DNA of 64,000 nucleotides from Myxococcales bacterium (GTDB lineage Bacteria > Myxococcota_A > Polyangia > Polyangiales > GCA-016699535): NCBI GenBank assembly GCA_016699535.1, contig CP064980.1, positions 1,620,001 to 1,684,000 on the forward strand, in the 5' to 3' direction. Positions 15,408 through 25,593 of this stretch are shown one piece after another. A program made the position numbers and the translations under genes. Each line of letters opens with the position of its first letter. Position 1 is the first letter of the stretch. The notes beneath the pieces were generated by a model. The model ran no database searches. It was not told where the DNA came from and saw only the letters and a program-made list of their open reading frames with translations.

Positions 15408-17121
15408 TTCGCAATGGGGTGGTTTTGGCTTCACTCAGAAGTTCCTGAGCGGCTGCTCGTGTCTTGTCGCTGATAGTGATCCCGCCGAGCATTCTTGCCA
15501 ACTCTTTTTCGCGATCTTTTTCTCCAAGCGCACTGATCTCGCTGTGAGTGCGTCCATCGGCGACGAATTTATGGACGCGTAAATGCCGATCGGCATAGGC
15601 AGCGATCTGGGGTAGGTGGGTGATACAAAGCACTTGATGGGCGCGGGATACTTCGTGCAACTTTTGGCCAATCACTTCGGCAATCGCGCCTCCCACACCG
15701 GCATCGACCTCATCAAAGATGTGCATCCCTGAGGGACCCAACCCAGTGAGCACTTTTTTGATTGCGAGCATGGAGCGGGACAACTCTCCGCCACTGGCAA
15801 CTTTGCGTAAGGGTCTGGGTTGTTCGCCTCGATTGGGAGCAATCAAAAATTCGACTTTGTCGATGCCAGCGGCTGAAAGCTGCGCGCCGTTCACGTCCAT
15901 GTCTTCTGAGCTGCCTCTTAGAGGGCTACGCAAGATTTCGATGTGCACCTTTGCATCACCCATGCCCAACGAACTCAGTTCTCGGGTCATTTGTTTGGCA
16001 AGTTCTTTGGCCGCTTTGCCACGTCGTTCGGAAAGCTCTAGGGCAAGCTTTGCTGCTTTTTGTTTGGCCCTCTCACGTGCCTCTTTGTGTTCTCGAAACA
16101 CACTTTCAAAGTTTTCAAGCCGGGTGAGTTCCTCAAGGGCTTCATCGCGATAACTGAGCAAGGCGGGTAAGTCCCGGTTGTGCTTCCGACAAAGCATATC
16201 CAAGCGTTCCAGGCGCGTTTCAATCTCATTTAGTGTGTCTGGATCGTTTTGAATGGTGTGAGCGTACTTTCCAAGGTTGCGCGCGACTTCTTCAAGCTGA
16301 GCATGCAGGCTTTGGAGAAGTTCGTGTTGTTCATTGAGATCGGGATCGAGACGTGAAGCTTCATCTATTTGGTTTGTGATTTTTGAAAGCTGTTCACACA
16401 GCGCTCCATCTCGCGCGTACAACAGGTCTTCAGCTCCGCCAGTCAGTTGCATGAGGCGCTCGGAGTGACGAAGCTTGTCGCGTTGCGATCGAAGCTTTTC
16501 GTCTTCACCGGGCTTCATGTCGAGTGCATCAATTTCTTGAACATGGAAGCGTAAAAGATCTTCGTGCTCGGTGCGTTTGGCCAGTTTTTCACTCAGGGCT
16601 AGAAGCGCAGCATCCCGTTGCATGAATTCGGCATACGATTCTTTCATTTGTACAAGCTTGCTTTTGAGTTGTGCAAAGGCATCAAGATAGCCGAGATGCG
16701 TTGATGCATCGACGAGGCTATGGTGTTCATGTTGCGAAGCAATATCTGCAAGACCAGAGGCTATCTCGGTCAATTGCCCAACGGTAGCTAGTTTTCCTCC
16801 GATATAAACCCGAGAGCGCCCTTGTTTTGGCAGGACTCGTCGCACCAACAGCTCTCCATCCGAGGGAAGACTTTGTTCCTCGAGTATTTTGGCGAGTCGT
16901 TCGTCATCGGTGATGTCGAACAAGGCTTCTATTTCGGCTTGCGTTGATCCATGACGGATCCATTCCGGGTTACCGCGACCACCAAGGACAAGTTGTAGAG
17001 CATTGACCAATATCGATTTGCCAGCCCCTGTCTCGCCAGTAATAACATTCAGACCTGGACCAAACTCGACTTCGAGTTGCTCGATGATCGCAAAATCATG
17101 AATACGCAAAAAACATAGCAT
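15403..17121 (-). CDS. recN: DNA repair protein RecN
   Basis: RecN is an SMC-like ATPase acting at double-strand breaks. The 572-residue protein starts MLCFLRIHDFAII with Walker A GETGAGKS at residues 29-36. A central coiled coil (about 150-370) is followed by the C-terminal ATPase half with KVASGGELSRSMLAIK (signature) and HIFDEVDAGVGG (Walker B). Length is near the family norm (about 550). It heads a minus-strand run, overlapping the metalloprotease gene by ATGA. That pairing with envelope lipoproteins is not the usual neighbourhood. Confidence 0.95.
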   Translation of the reverse strand: MLCFLRIHDFAIIEQLEVEFGPGLNVITGETGAGKSILVNALQLVLGGRGNPEWIRHGSTQAEIEALFDITDDERLAKILEEQSLPSDGELLVRRVLPKQGRSRVYIGGKLATVGQLTEIASGLADIASQHEHHSLVDASTHLGYLDAFAQLKSKLVQMKESYAEFMQRDAALLALSEKLAKRTEHEDLLRFHVQEIDALDMKPGEDEKLRSQRDKLRHSERLMQLTGGAEDLLYARDGALCEQLSKITNQIDEASRLDPDLNEQHELLQSLHAQLEEVARNLGKYAHTIQNDPDTLNEIETRLERLDMLCRKHNRDLPALLSYRDEALEELTRLENFESVFREHKEARERAKQKAAKLALELSERRGKAAKELAKQMTRELSSLGMGDAKVHIEILRSPLRGSSEDMDVNGAQLSAAGIDKVEFLIAPNRGEQPRPLRKVASGGELSRSMLAIKKVLTGLGPSGMHIFDEVDAGVGGAIAEVIGQKLHEVSRAHQVLCITHLPQIAAYADRHLRVHKFVADGRTHSEISALGEKDREKELARMLGGITISDKTRAAAQELLSEAKTTPLRT

Positions 17122-17264
17122 CGTTAGTGTGATCTAGCACACAATCCGTGACTTGGGCCAAGCGGAAAAAAACAGTTGAGATATCGAAGATTTTTCGACA
17201 TGTGAGGTGGCTTTTTCTATGCTAAGAACTTGGTATGCCTCTTGGCTTCGTGCACCCTTCGAAC

Positions 17265-18790
17265 ATGCTTGAAAACAAAATACTCATCTTGCGGATCTTG
17301 GTTTTTGCGATGGTTTTTGTTTGCGCATCGGCGGCGAACGGCCAAGCACAGGACTTGCAACGTATTGCGTTGATTCAAATCACCGGATCAGAGAGCAACA
17401 GCATCAAAGAAGCCCTACGCACCAACCTTGCTTCACAACCGGGCTTAGCCATGGTGAGTGATCCTGAGTTAAGCAATTCAGCTCGGACCTTGAACCTTGA
17501 GCAGGTTGACGGTCCATACACTGGCACTGATTTACCAAAGTTAGCGCAGTCCTTGGGTATCAGCGCTTTTATCGAGGGTCAGGTTTCTCATGCGAGGCGT
17601 AAATGGACATTGGAACTTACCGTTCGTGACTCCGTGGGTGATATCAGTGGTCAAGCATATTGGAGTGGCCGTACGCTTGCAGCATTGAAGGTCGTAAAGA
17701 AAGATGGTTACTCCAAACTGGCGGGCTACCTTACCCAAGCGATGCAATCCTCAGCAAGCCTGGGCAGCAGTAACGGAGCATCTGCAAACACAAGCGTCTC
17801 AGCAGGTGGCGCGTGGTGGCAGAGTTCAAATGAAGAAAAGAAAACGTACTCCGGTCCCACGCAAGACTTTCATGCCTTACGTATCAACGTGCTTGCCGGT
17901 AGCTTGTATCGCTCGATGAAAACCTTAGTGCTGACGAGCTTTGCTTTGTCCAGACCTCTTGAGCAACGCTATTACAAAAGCCGAGCCCCAGGGAACATGG
18001 AGGTGGGTCTCGAAGCGGAGTTTTATCCCCTTGCCTTACCCTTCGCGTCGCTGCCCAAATTTCCTTATCTCGGCATTGTGACAAGTTTCAGTTATGGCTT
18101 GTTTCTGAACGGCACAGCGTGTGAGGTGCTTTCGGTGCCTGGCGCACCGTGCGATGCCGGTGACCTTAAGGACATTCAAACAACACAATGGGAGTTTTTG
18201 GCTGCTCTTCGAGGCCGTTATCGTTTTGGCAAGAGTCGCTTTGATCCTGAGATCCAGCTTGATGCCGGTTTTGGCATGTTCACTTTTGCCTTCAATATGG
18301 ACGACTTGCTCGAGCTTTCAGGGCTAAACCCAGCGGCGGTGGTTCCGCCGATGCGCTACCGATATCTGCATGTTGCGGTGGGTGGAAGCTATGGGCTCAC
18401 CCTCCGTATCTAACCCTTGGCTTGCGGGCTGGTCTGCGTCCTGGTTTTGGCGTAGGAGGCGATGCTCTGAAGATATGGGGCACTGGCGATGAAAAAGGGC
18501 CGGACAGGCCGCAAGGCTATTGGTTCGAGCTCGAGGCACGCTCTGAAGCGGACTACGTCTTAAGGGGACTGCATTTTGGGCTTCGGCTCTCGTATTTTAT
18601 GTTTCAGACCAAGTTCTCAGGGCAGCCGACCTGTGAAGATCCGAGTCCGCCTTGCGGCTTTGGTGAGCCTTGGCTGCCTTGGCCCGTCAATGCGACGACG
18701 GGCGCGGTGGGCGGTTTGCTTGAGCCCGTCAACGATCATTATTTTCGCGCGAGCTTAATGGTTGGATACACCTGGCCTCCTGGGCCATGA
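17265..18790 (+). CDS. Outer-membrane barrel-like protein with N-terminal periplasmic domain (frameshifted)
   Basis: The reading from ATG 17265 (17235 is also possible) has a signal peptide (LILRILVFAMVFVCASAANGQA). A periplasmic alpha/beta domain follows (about 30-150, with RIALIQITGSESNSIKEAL and ISAFIEGQVSHARRKWTLEL), then amphipathic beta strands from about 200. Frame one stops at 18411-18413, but beta-strand sequence continues in the next frame (YLTLGLRAGLRPGFG and on to 18790). Adding one C to the CCC at 18400-18402 restores SYGLTPPYLTLGLRAG. A single-base loss is therefore likely. No family name is assigned. Confidence 0.6.
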
Positions 18791-18807
18791 TCCGGTAGAT
18801 CACGGCC

Positions 18808-21487
18808 ATGTCAAAGCGAAGTGCAAATGAAGTAAGAGCAGCGTTTTTGGATTTTTTCAAACAGCGCGATCATGAAGTGCTGCATTCGGGCTCTGTTGTT
18901 CCTGCCAATGATCCGACCCTGATGTTTGCTAATGCAGGCATGGTGCAGTTTAAAGATGTGTTTACCGGTCGAGAAAAGCGTCCTTACAAGCGCGCCACCA
19001 CATCTCAGCGCTGCATTCGTATCAGTGGAAAGCACAATGACCTTGAGAACGTCGGGGTAACCGCAAGGCATCACACTTTTTCGAGATGCTTGGTAATTTT
19101 TCGTTTGGCGATTACTTCAAAGAACAAGCCATAGCCTACGCGTGGGAGTTTATTACCAAAACCTTAGGACTTGAGGCCGAGCGACTGGCCGTGACCGTGT
19201 TTGGCGGTGAGCAAGGTTTACCGCGTGACGATGATGCCGAAGCGCTATGGACAAAAATCACAGGCCTCCCCAAAGAACGCGTAATTTCCTTTGGCGCGGC
19301 AGATAATTTTTGGCAAATGGGTGATACCGGACCTTGTGGACCCTGCTCCGAGATTCATTACTATCAGGGCAATGGAGCGATAGATCTTCGCGGTGTCAAT
19401 CAAGAGCCGGATGCGCAGGGAAATGGTTGGATGGAGATTTGGAATCTGGTCTTTATGCAGTTTAACCGTGATGAGAGCGGATCGCTGCATGCCCTTCCAG
19501 CCCCTTCAATTGATACCGGTGCGGGCCTAGAGCGGCTCAGCGCGGTGGTGAACGGTGTTAGGAGCAACTACCAGACCGATTTGTTTGTGCCTTTGTTGGA
19601 GCTCACATCCCAAATCGCGCAAAAGAAATACACAGCAAGTCATGATCCCGATGATGTTTCTATGCGGGTGATCGCCGATCATGCTCGGATGACGGCCTTT
19701 GTAATTGCGGAAGGCATTTTCCCTGATCGCGACGGTCGTGCTTATGTGCTGCGTCGGGTAATGCGTCGTGCAATTCGTCATGGTCATCGTTTGGGAATCA
19801 ACGAATTGTTTTTACATCGCATCGCGCTTTGCGTCGTCGACCTCATGAAAGAGGCCTATCCTGAGCTTCAGGAACGGCGTGCGCTTATCGAAGAGATTGC
19901 GATTCAAGAAGAGGAGCGCTTTCGGCGCACGCTGCAACGTGGGCTTGATTTGATTGAGCAGAACCAGCAATGGGACAAAACAAAAGACGCTCAACGAATC
20001 CTACCGGGTAAAGTAGCCTTTGAGCTGTATGACACTTTTGGCTTTCCACTTGATTTGCAACAAGTGATTGGCGAAGAGCAATCCTTTGCAGTGGATGAAG
20101 CTGGATTCGATCGCGCGATGCAAAAAGCACGTGAAAAAAGCGCTGGCTCCAAAGTCGGAGAAGCTTCGGTTGCGCAGCTTTATCACGATATCGTTTCAAA
20201 GCATGGCGACAGCCAATTTGTCGGCTATGAAAAGGAGGAAGCGGACTCCAAAGTGCTTGCAGTGCTTGTTGATGGCAAAAGCGTTTCAGAAGCCTCTGCG
20301 CCGGCGGAAGTAGAGCTTGTGTTTGCACAAACGCCTTTTTATGCGGAGTCGGGCGGTCAAGTGGGGGATCGCGGCCTTGTAACTTCGATTAAAGCTCAAA
20401 TTGAAATTAGCGATACTCAAAAGCCAGTGGGAGCATTGTTTGTGCATCGTGGGCTTTTGAAAAATGGGAGCATCAGAGTTGGTGATTCAGTTCATCTTAA
20501 AGTTGATCACCAAGCACGTGCTGCGACACGGCGAAACCACAGCGCAACCCACCTTTTGCATTATGGATTGCGAACGGTGCTCGGTCCGTCTGCCATTCAA
20601 AAAGGCTCGCTCGTGGGACCAGAGCGCCTTCGTTTTGATTTTGCTTGTGGCAAGGCGTTAAAGCCGGAGCAGATTCGTGAGATTGAAAAACTGGTCAACG
20701 AAAAATCTTTCTCAATGCACCCATTACCACTGAGGTGCTAGCTATGGCTGAGGCCAAAGCCAAAGGCGCCATCGGTATTTTCGAAGAAAAATACGGCGAT
20801 GTCGTTCGTGTACTCACGATGACTGATGATTCGATCGAGCTTTGTGGGGGCACGCATGCCCATCAAACCGGAGACATTGGCTCCTTTGCCATTGTTTCTG
20901 AAAGTGGTCTTGCGGCCGGTGTACGCCGCATTGAAGCTGTGACCGGGTACAATGCATTGGCTTATTTCCAAGGCCTTCAAGACGAGATAGCGCAAGCGGC
21001 GCAGCTTCTAAAAAGCTCTTCTGTGAATTTGACGGAAAAAATTGAACGTTTGTTGGAGCAGCAAAAACAGCTGTCAAAAGAAAATGAAGGTTTAAAGCGA
21101 AAACTGATTTCGGGTAGACAAAGTGACCTTAGCGCAAACGCAAAAACGGTAAATGGTGTTAAGGTGCTCGCTGCTGTGGTTGATATTCCCGATGTTGCCA
21201 GTATTCGAGCCATGGCTGACAGCTTGCGTGATAAAATGGCTCCGGCGGTGGTGATGCTTGGGGCAAAAGCCATCGATGGTAAGGCGATGTTGGTTTGCAC
21301 CGTTTCCAAAGAGCTCAATCCCAAGCTTGCAGCTGGCCAGTTAATCAAAGCTGCCGCTGAAATTGTCGGTGGCCGTGGTGGCGGTCGTCCAGACTTTGCT
21401 CAAGCGGGCGGACCGGATGCGGCACAGCTCGATAAGGCTGTGGCAGTGCTTTACGACTTAGTTGCAGCTGCGGGTGGCAACTCATAA
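18808..21487 (+). CDS. alaS: Alanyl-tRNA synthetase (two single-base frame breaks)
   Basis: AlaRS charges tRNA-Ala and is essential. Segments lie at 18808-19081 (FLDFFKQRDHEVL, NAGMVQFKDVF), 19082-20705 (MLGNFSFGDYFKE, NHSATHLLHYGL) and 20706-21487 (ELCGGTHAHQTGDIG, then the C-terminal oligomerisation domain). The first break is TTTTT at 19077-19081 where six Ts would give HHTFFEMLGNFSFG. The second is AAAAA at 20701-20705 where six As would give EKIFLNAPITTEVLAMAEAK. Corrected length is about 893 residues, close to the usual 870-900. Both breaks are one-base homopolymer losses in an essential gene, so sequencing error is the first explanation. Confidence 0.92.
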
Positions 21488-22453
21488 CTTCCGGTCGGCT
21501 CCGAAACCGAAATACAGGCCTCCGTTGTAGTTGAAGTACAGCGTTGTTCCGTCAGCCGAGAGCTCGGCTCCGGCCTCATCGCCGGTGGAGTTAAGTTGTG
21601 TGAGGTTTTCCGGTGGTCCGAAGGGCTCGGTGATACTGTTTCGTCTCGCCACCCATAAGTCATTTGCGCCGAGTCCTCCGGGACGATTTGAGCTAAAGAT
21701 AATTTCAAGCTCGTCGGCTGAAAGAACGGCATCGCGATCGTCGTCGCTGGTATTTAGCTCTGCAATGGGAGAGCCGGCTGAAGAGAAGCTGTCGTTCGTC
21801 GAAGCGCGCGTTGTAAGCCACAGATCAGCGCCGGTTGTCGAGGGGCCAAGCTCTATCGAGTAGTAGAGACGCAGGCCATCGCGAGATTCAAAGATGCTGC
21901 CTTCGTTATCACCGGCGGAAGTGAAGCCAAGGTTGGTCGCACTATCAAATTCAACGCTTGTGGTGGCTCGCTCTGAAAACCATAAATCAAATCCCTGAGA
22001 TCCAGAACGGTTTGATGCCCAATACAAGCGCAAGCCATCGAAACTGAGCATGGGATGCAAACTTCGTTCTGGGTCGACGCCGTTGATCGTCGTGTTTACG
22101 AAGGACGGGTCTCCAAAATCGCTTTGCAGATCGGGGCGTACGCTTTTGTAGATCCGATAGGGACTCGTCCATGCCGGTCGGTTGCAGGAGAGGTACATGG
22201 TGAGCCCATCCGCAGAAAGGGTAGGGAAATAGTTGTGAATGGTCCCATTGAGTGTTCCAAGGGTTGCTTGGCCGGGACTGGAAAAATCAGACCAAGTGCA
22301 ACTGCCAAGACCACTGTCGCTGGTCGCACTATCGCTATCGGGGGTGTTTGAGTCTGCATTGCCAGCATCGACACTCACGAAAAGCTCATCATAGTTGATG
22401 CGCCCGCATCCGTACATCCAGAGCAACAAGACTATCCCAATCAAGGTGTGCAT
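21482..22453 (-). CDS. PD40/TolB-like beta-propeller lipoprotein
   Basis: From ATG 22453 (MHTLIGIVLLLWMYGC) there is a lipoprotein signal with Cys16, then an Asp/Ser-rich linker (DSNTPDSDSATSDSG). Four or more WD40-like PD40 blades follow, with the recurring pattern LSADGLTMYLSCNRP, LSFDGLRLYWASNRSG, ESRDGLRLYYS, LSADELEIIFSSNRPGG and LSADGTTLYFNYNGG. PD40 propellers are usually extracytoplasmic binding modules. The last bases overlap the end of alaS (convergent). Confidence 0.8.
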   Translation of the reverse strand: MHTLIGIVLLLWMYGCGRINYDELFVSVDAGNADSNTPDSDSATSDSGLGSCTWSDFSSPGQATLGTLNGTIHNYFPTLSADGLTMYLSCNRPAWTSPYRIYKSVRPDLQSDFGDPSFVNTTINGVDPERSLHPMLSFDGLRLYWASNRSGSQGFDLWFSERATTSVEFDSATNLGFTSAGDNEGSIFESRDGLRLYYSIELGPSTTGADLWLTTRASTNDSFSSAGSPIAELNTSDDDRDAVLSADELEIIFSSNRPGGLGANDLWVARRNSITEPFGPPENLTQLNSTGDEAGAELSADGTTLYFNYNGGLYFGFGADRKL

Positions 22454-22672
22454 TGGATAAACCCTAAAGCAGATTTTACTGTGCAGAAAGTCTGTCTTCT
22501 TCGGTTTTGTGGATAAGAACAACAAATGTGTCTGATTGTGCTTCATCGATCGTCGTAATAGAAAGTTAAGGTTAAGGTCGTCTATTCGTTTAGCATAGCT
22601 TGGAAATCGTGACTTTTTTCAACAAAAACGACATTTTAGCGACCAGACGGACTTGGATGCTATACTTGCGGT

Positions 22673-24319
22673 ATGGCGCAAGACGCGGAAGCCGAACACG
22701 ATGAAGAACTATCTCGTCTTTCTGACCTTCCAGGGGCTCAGCAGTGGGAGGAGCGTTTTGCTGCGCTTGCAGCTCAAGGCAAAGCAAGCCTTGAGCAAAT
22801 CGATAATGACCTTGAGCAACTCGCATTAGGCATTGATCTTGAATCGTTAGCGCAAGCTTCTGAGCACAGGGTTGCTGCAGCGCCGAGTCGAGTGAGCGTA
22901 GTGCCCGGATCGTCCGATGATCTTGCTTCACTGCAAGCAGACGATAGGCCCAGCTTGATTGAGCATGACGAGATATCGGCTGCGATCGAATATGCCGCTG
23001 AGCTCAAAAACGCGCAAAGTGAGATTCCGGCGAGAGCCTCTTCGTGGCCTCTGCCTCGAGTATCGGATGTTCCTACCGCTCAAGAAGGGCATGGTTTGGA
23101 TCTCGAGCTTGAGGATTCTTTCGCCGGACAACCCGAGGATGAGCAAGCCCTGTATGTTGCAGAGCCAATGCTGCAGGCAGAGGACCTTCAACACAACGAG
23201 CCGGATGATGATTTATCGTCACTGCTTGCGAATATTCCTAGTCCTACGGTAGCGCCCGGGTTGACGCCCATCGGCGCACAAGACCTTGGCTTTAGTCCCG
23301 ATAGTACAAAAATTATAGAAGACGAAGTGCGCTTGGAGGAATTGGAGGAGGATGATTCGCTTTTTGCTGATTCTGAGGACGAGGAACACGAAATACTGAT
23401 CGATTATGGAAGTGCTGAGACTTCGGTTCCTGATTCGATCATCAATGAAAGCGATGATTTGCTTGCGACAGACTTGCAGGCAAGCTCAAGTGCTATTCAT
23501 GCATCCCAGCCGCTCACACCAGACGACTTTTTCTCGCTCGAGCCAAATATTGGGGATACTTTGGCAGAAGATCCAAGTAGCGATATGGGTTTTTCTGAAG
23601 ATAGTTTTCCTATTCATGCAAAAGCCCTGGCGTTTTCTGCGCCGCCGAATTTACCTCAGACTTCGTCTCCTCCTGCTGAGGCAACAGAGTTGGAACCCGA
23701 GCGCTTTGATAGTTTCGAATTGGAAGCGGTAAATGACTCGGTGCTGCCGCAAACCCCTGTTCCTTCAAAAGAGGAGGAACTCGAAGCGCTTATACGTGCA
23801 GATGAAGAGCTGCCAGCATTGGATGACGGTCTATCTAAGATGGCCTCTCTTCAGGATATTTTGATAGAGGAATCGGCTGAGCTGCCATCTTCAGATGCAG
23901 CTTCAAAGCTTCCCAAGCTGCCTGCTCCGCCTAAGAATCTTCGCGGGATGTTTGCACCACCACCACCTGCGCGAGCTGTTACACTCGAGCCTGGTGCGTT
24001 AAAAAGCGACTATCCAGGGACCGAGGTGATGAGCACCAAAAGTATACAAGCCATCGCAGCGGCACACGATACCCAGGAAAACAAAGAGGAGTTTTTCAAT
24101 CTCGATGTTGACGAGAGCATGCTCGATGAAGCAAGTGTGCTTTCCGATGCGAGTGCCGAGCAAGCAGCACTGAAGCACATGTCTGAGTCGCAAGACTGGG
24201 CGGAAGCCACTTCAGCAGATGAGCTTGATATTTCAGACGAAACAGATGTTGAAGAAGTGAGCGAGCAAGACGAAGACTCGTCTTCGGGTTTTTTCGGAAG
24301 GCTGTTTAAGAAAAAATAG
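22673..24319 (+). CDS. Long acidic, low-complexity protein
   Basis: The 548-residue protein is dominated by Asp, Glu, Ser and Pro (for example EDEVRLEELEEDDSLFADSE) with no recognised domain. The N-terminal 60 residues have a helical, heptad-like look. The C-terminus ends in a short basic amphipathic tail, GFFGRLFKKK, that could bind membrane or a partner. A TATACT box lies only about 7 bases before the ATG at 22673, so a leaderless transcript is possible. The gene is flanked by convergent and divergent neighbours, so it appears to be alone. Confidence 0.6.
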   Translation: MAQDAEAEHDEELSRLSDLPGAQQWEERFAALAAQGKASLEQIDNDLEQLALGIDLESLAQASEHRVAAAPSRVSVVPGSSDDLASLQADDRPSLIEHDEISAAIEYAAELKNAQSEIPARASSWPLPRVSDVPTAQEGHGLDLELEDSFAGQPEDEQALYVAEPMLQAEDLQHNEPDDDLSSLLANIPSPTVAPGLTPIGAQDLGFSPDSTKIIEDEVRLEELEEDDSLFADSEDEEHEILIDYGSAETSVPDSIINESDDLLATDLQASSSAIHASQPLTPDDFFSLEPNIGDTLAEDPSSDMGFSEDSFPIHAKALAFSAPPNLPQTSSPPAEATELEPERFDSFELEAVNDSVLPQTPVPSKEEELEALIRADEELPALDDGLSKMASLQDILIEESAELPSSDAASKLPKLPAPPKNLRGMFAPPPPARAVTLEPGALKSDYPGTEVMSTKSIQAIAAAHDTQENKEEFFNLDVDESMLDEASVLSDASAEQAALKHMSESQDWAEATSADELDISDETDVEEVSEQDEDSSSGFFGRLFKKK

Positions 24320-24404
24320 CAAAATCTGCATTGTCATCGATTGTTAACACCACACACGTTTAGTCGAAGTCGAAGGCGGCTGTCGTGATTCAATTACAAC
24401 AGTC

Positions 24405-25391
24405 TTACGATGCGTGGTGATGGTGTTGCTCGGTGGGCTCTAGGGGTTTGAGACCAGCGAGTTCGAGCAAGGCCATGTCTTCGTTCGCATCGGGATTGGC
24501 TGTGGTAAGAAGTTTTTCCCCGTAGAAGATCGAGTTGGCTCCTGCGAGGAAGCAAAGCAACTGTGCTTCTTTACTCATAGCTTCTCGCCCTGCAGATAGG
24601 CGTACAATGCTTTTAGGCATAACGATGCGTGCGGTGGCGCACATGCGAACTAGTTCGATGGGATCGACGACCTCTTGCTTTTCCAGCGGTGTGCCTTCGA
24701 CTGGAACCAAGGCGTTGATGGGTACGCTACTGGGGTGCGGCGTGAAATGGCTGAGGGTGAGCAAGAGCTTGCAACGATCTTCAATGCTCTCGCCCATACC
24801 GATAATACCACCGCAGCAGGTCGAAATGCCGGCTTTGGCTACGCGATCAAGGGTTTCAAGTCGTTCGTCATAGGTACGGGTTGTGATGATCGAGGGGTAG
24901 AATTCGCGCGAGGTATCGAGATTGTGGTTGTAGGCAGTAAGTCCTGCATCGGCAAGCTGCTCGGTTTGTTTATCGTCGAGCATGCCTAAGGTAGCACATG
25001 CCTCCATGCCCAATCCTCGGATGCCCCGAATCATGGAAAGGACGTTTTCAAAATCTTTGCCTTGTTTGGCGTTGCGCCAGGCTGCTCCCATGCAAAAACG
25101 ACTTGCGCCGTTTTCTTTAGCCCGCTTGGCGGCTTTGAGTACTTCGTGCACTTCCATCAAAGGTTCTTTTTTCGTGCTCGTTTCATAGCGTCCACTCTGT
25201 GGGCAGTAGGAGCAGTCTTCGGAGCAGGCGCCCGTCTTAATCGAAAGCAAAGTGCATAGCTGAACTGCATCGGGCTCTTGGTATGTCCGGTGAACACTTT
25301 GAGCACGATGAACCAGGTTGGTGGGTGGGAGGTCGTGCAGATGGCGGATTTCTTCCAGGGTCCAGTCGTGTCGTGTTTCTTGTGTAGTCAT
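24405..25391 (-). CDS. bioB: Biotin synthase
   Basis: BioB is a radical-SAM enzyme inserting sulphur into dethiobiotin. The 328-residue protein has the SAM cluster motif CSEDCSYC. It also has MGAAWRNAKQGKDF, TLGMLDDKQTEQL, AYNHNLDTSREFY and SIFYGEKLLTTANPDANEDM, which cover the second-cluster ligands and substrate contacts. The C-terminus has a short His-rich tail, EQHHHHAS, beyond the usual end. No other bio gene is nearby. A copy of the family 3 palindromic element lies 61-109 bases upstream of the start, in its promoter region. Confidence 0.96.
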   Translation of the reverse strand: MTTQETRHDWTLEEIRHLHDLPPTNLVHRAQSVHRTYQEPDAVQLCTLLSIKTGACSEDCSYCPQSGRYETSTKKEPLMEVHEVLKAAKRAKENGASRFCMGAAWRNAKQGKDFENVLSMIRGIRGLGMEACATLGMLDDKQTEQLADAGLTAYNHNLDTSREFYPSIITTRTYDERLETLDRVAKAGISTCCGGIIGMGESIEDRCKLLLTLSHFTPHPSSVPINALVPVEGTPLEKQEVVDPIELVRMCATARIVMPKSIVRLSAGREAMSKEAQLLCFLAGANSIFYGEKLLTTANPDANEDMALLELAGLKPLEPTEQHHHHAS

Positions 25392-25451
25392 GATGGTCGG
25401 CTATGTACGATCTGCACCCAAATGACACAAGTGCTTTTAAAAACAAAAAAA

Positions 25452-25500
25452 CATGACAGATATGGCATGTTTTTTGCGATTTTACGCCATTTTTGTCATG
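25452..25500 (-). repeat. Dispersed palindromic element, family 3, copy at 25.4 kb
   Basis: CATGACAGATATGGC (25452-25466), 19-base spacer, GCCATTTTTGTCATG (25486-25500). Downstream, GTCAAAA and a weak half-site (GCATTTGGTTC, about 25517) follow in the positions seen in the other copies. An additional weak inverted half-site (AATGACACAAGTGCT) lies at 25421. It sits between the divergent starts of bioB and the membrane-protein gene. Confidence 0.7.
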
Positions 25501-25593
25501 TTGTGGAGTCAAAATCGCATTTGGTTCGACGAAGAGCACGCTTCGATACGAATAGATGCATAACGAAGCTCTATCCAGTATATAGAGCGCAGC

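Noticed and set aside
19070..20710. Programmed frameshifting in alaS
   Set aside because: Two separate events with no slippery heptamer, no downstream structure noticed, and the same one-base homopolymer pattern in five other genes make sequencing error simpler.
25463..25478. Sigma-54 promoter (TGGCATG, four bases, TTGCG) upstream of the membrane-protein gene
   Set aside because: It matches the GG-N10-GC rule but lies wholly inside a copy of the family 3 element. Two of the other three copies (40.8 and 56.0 kb) do not keep that spacing or sequence, so the match is probably incidental.
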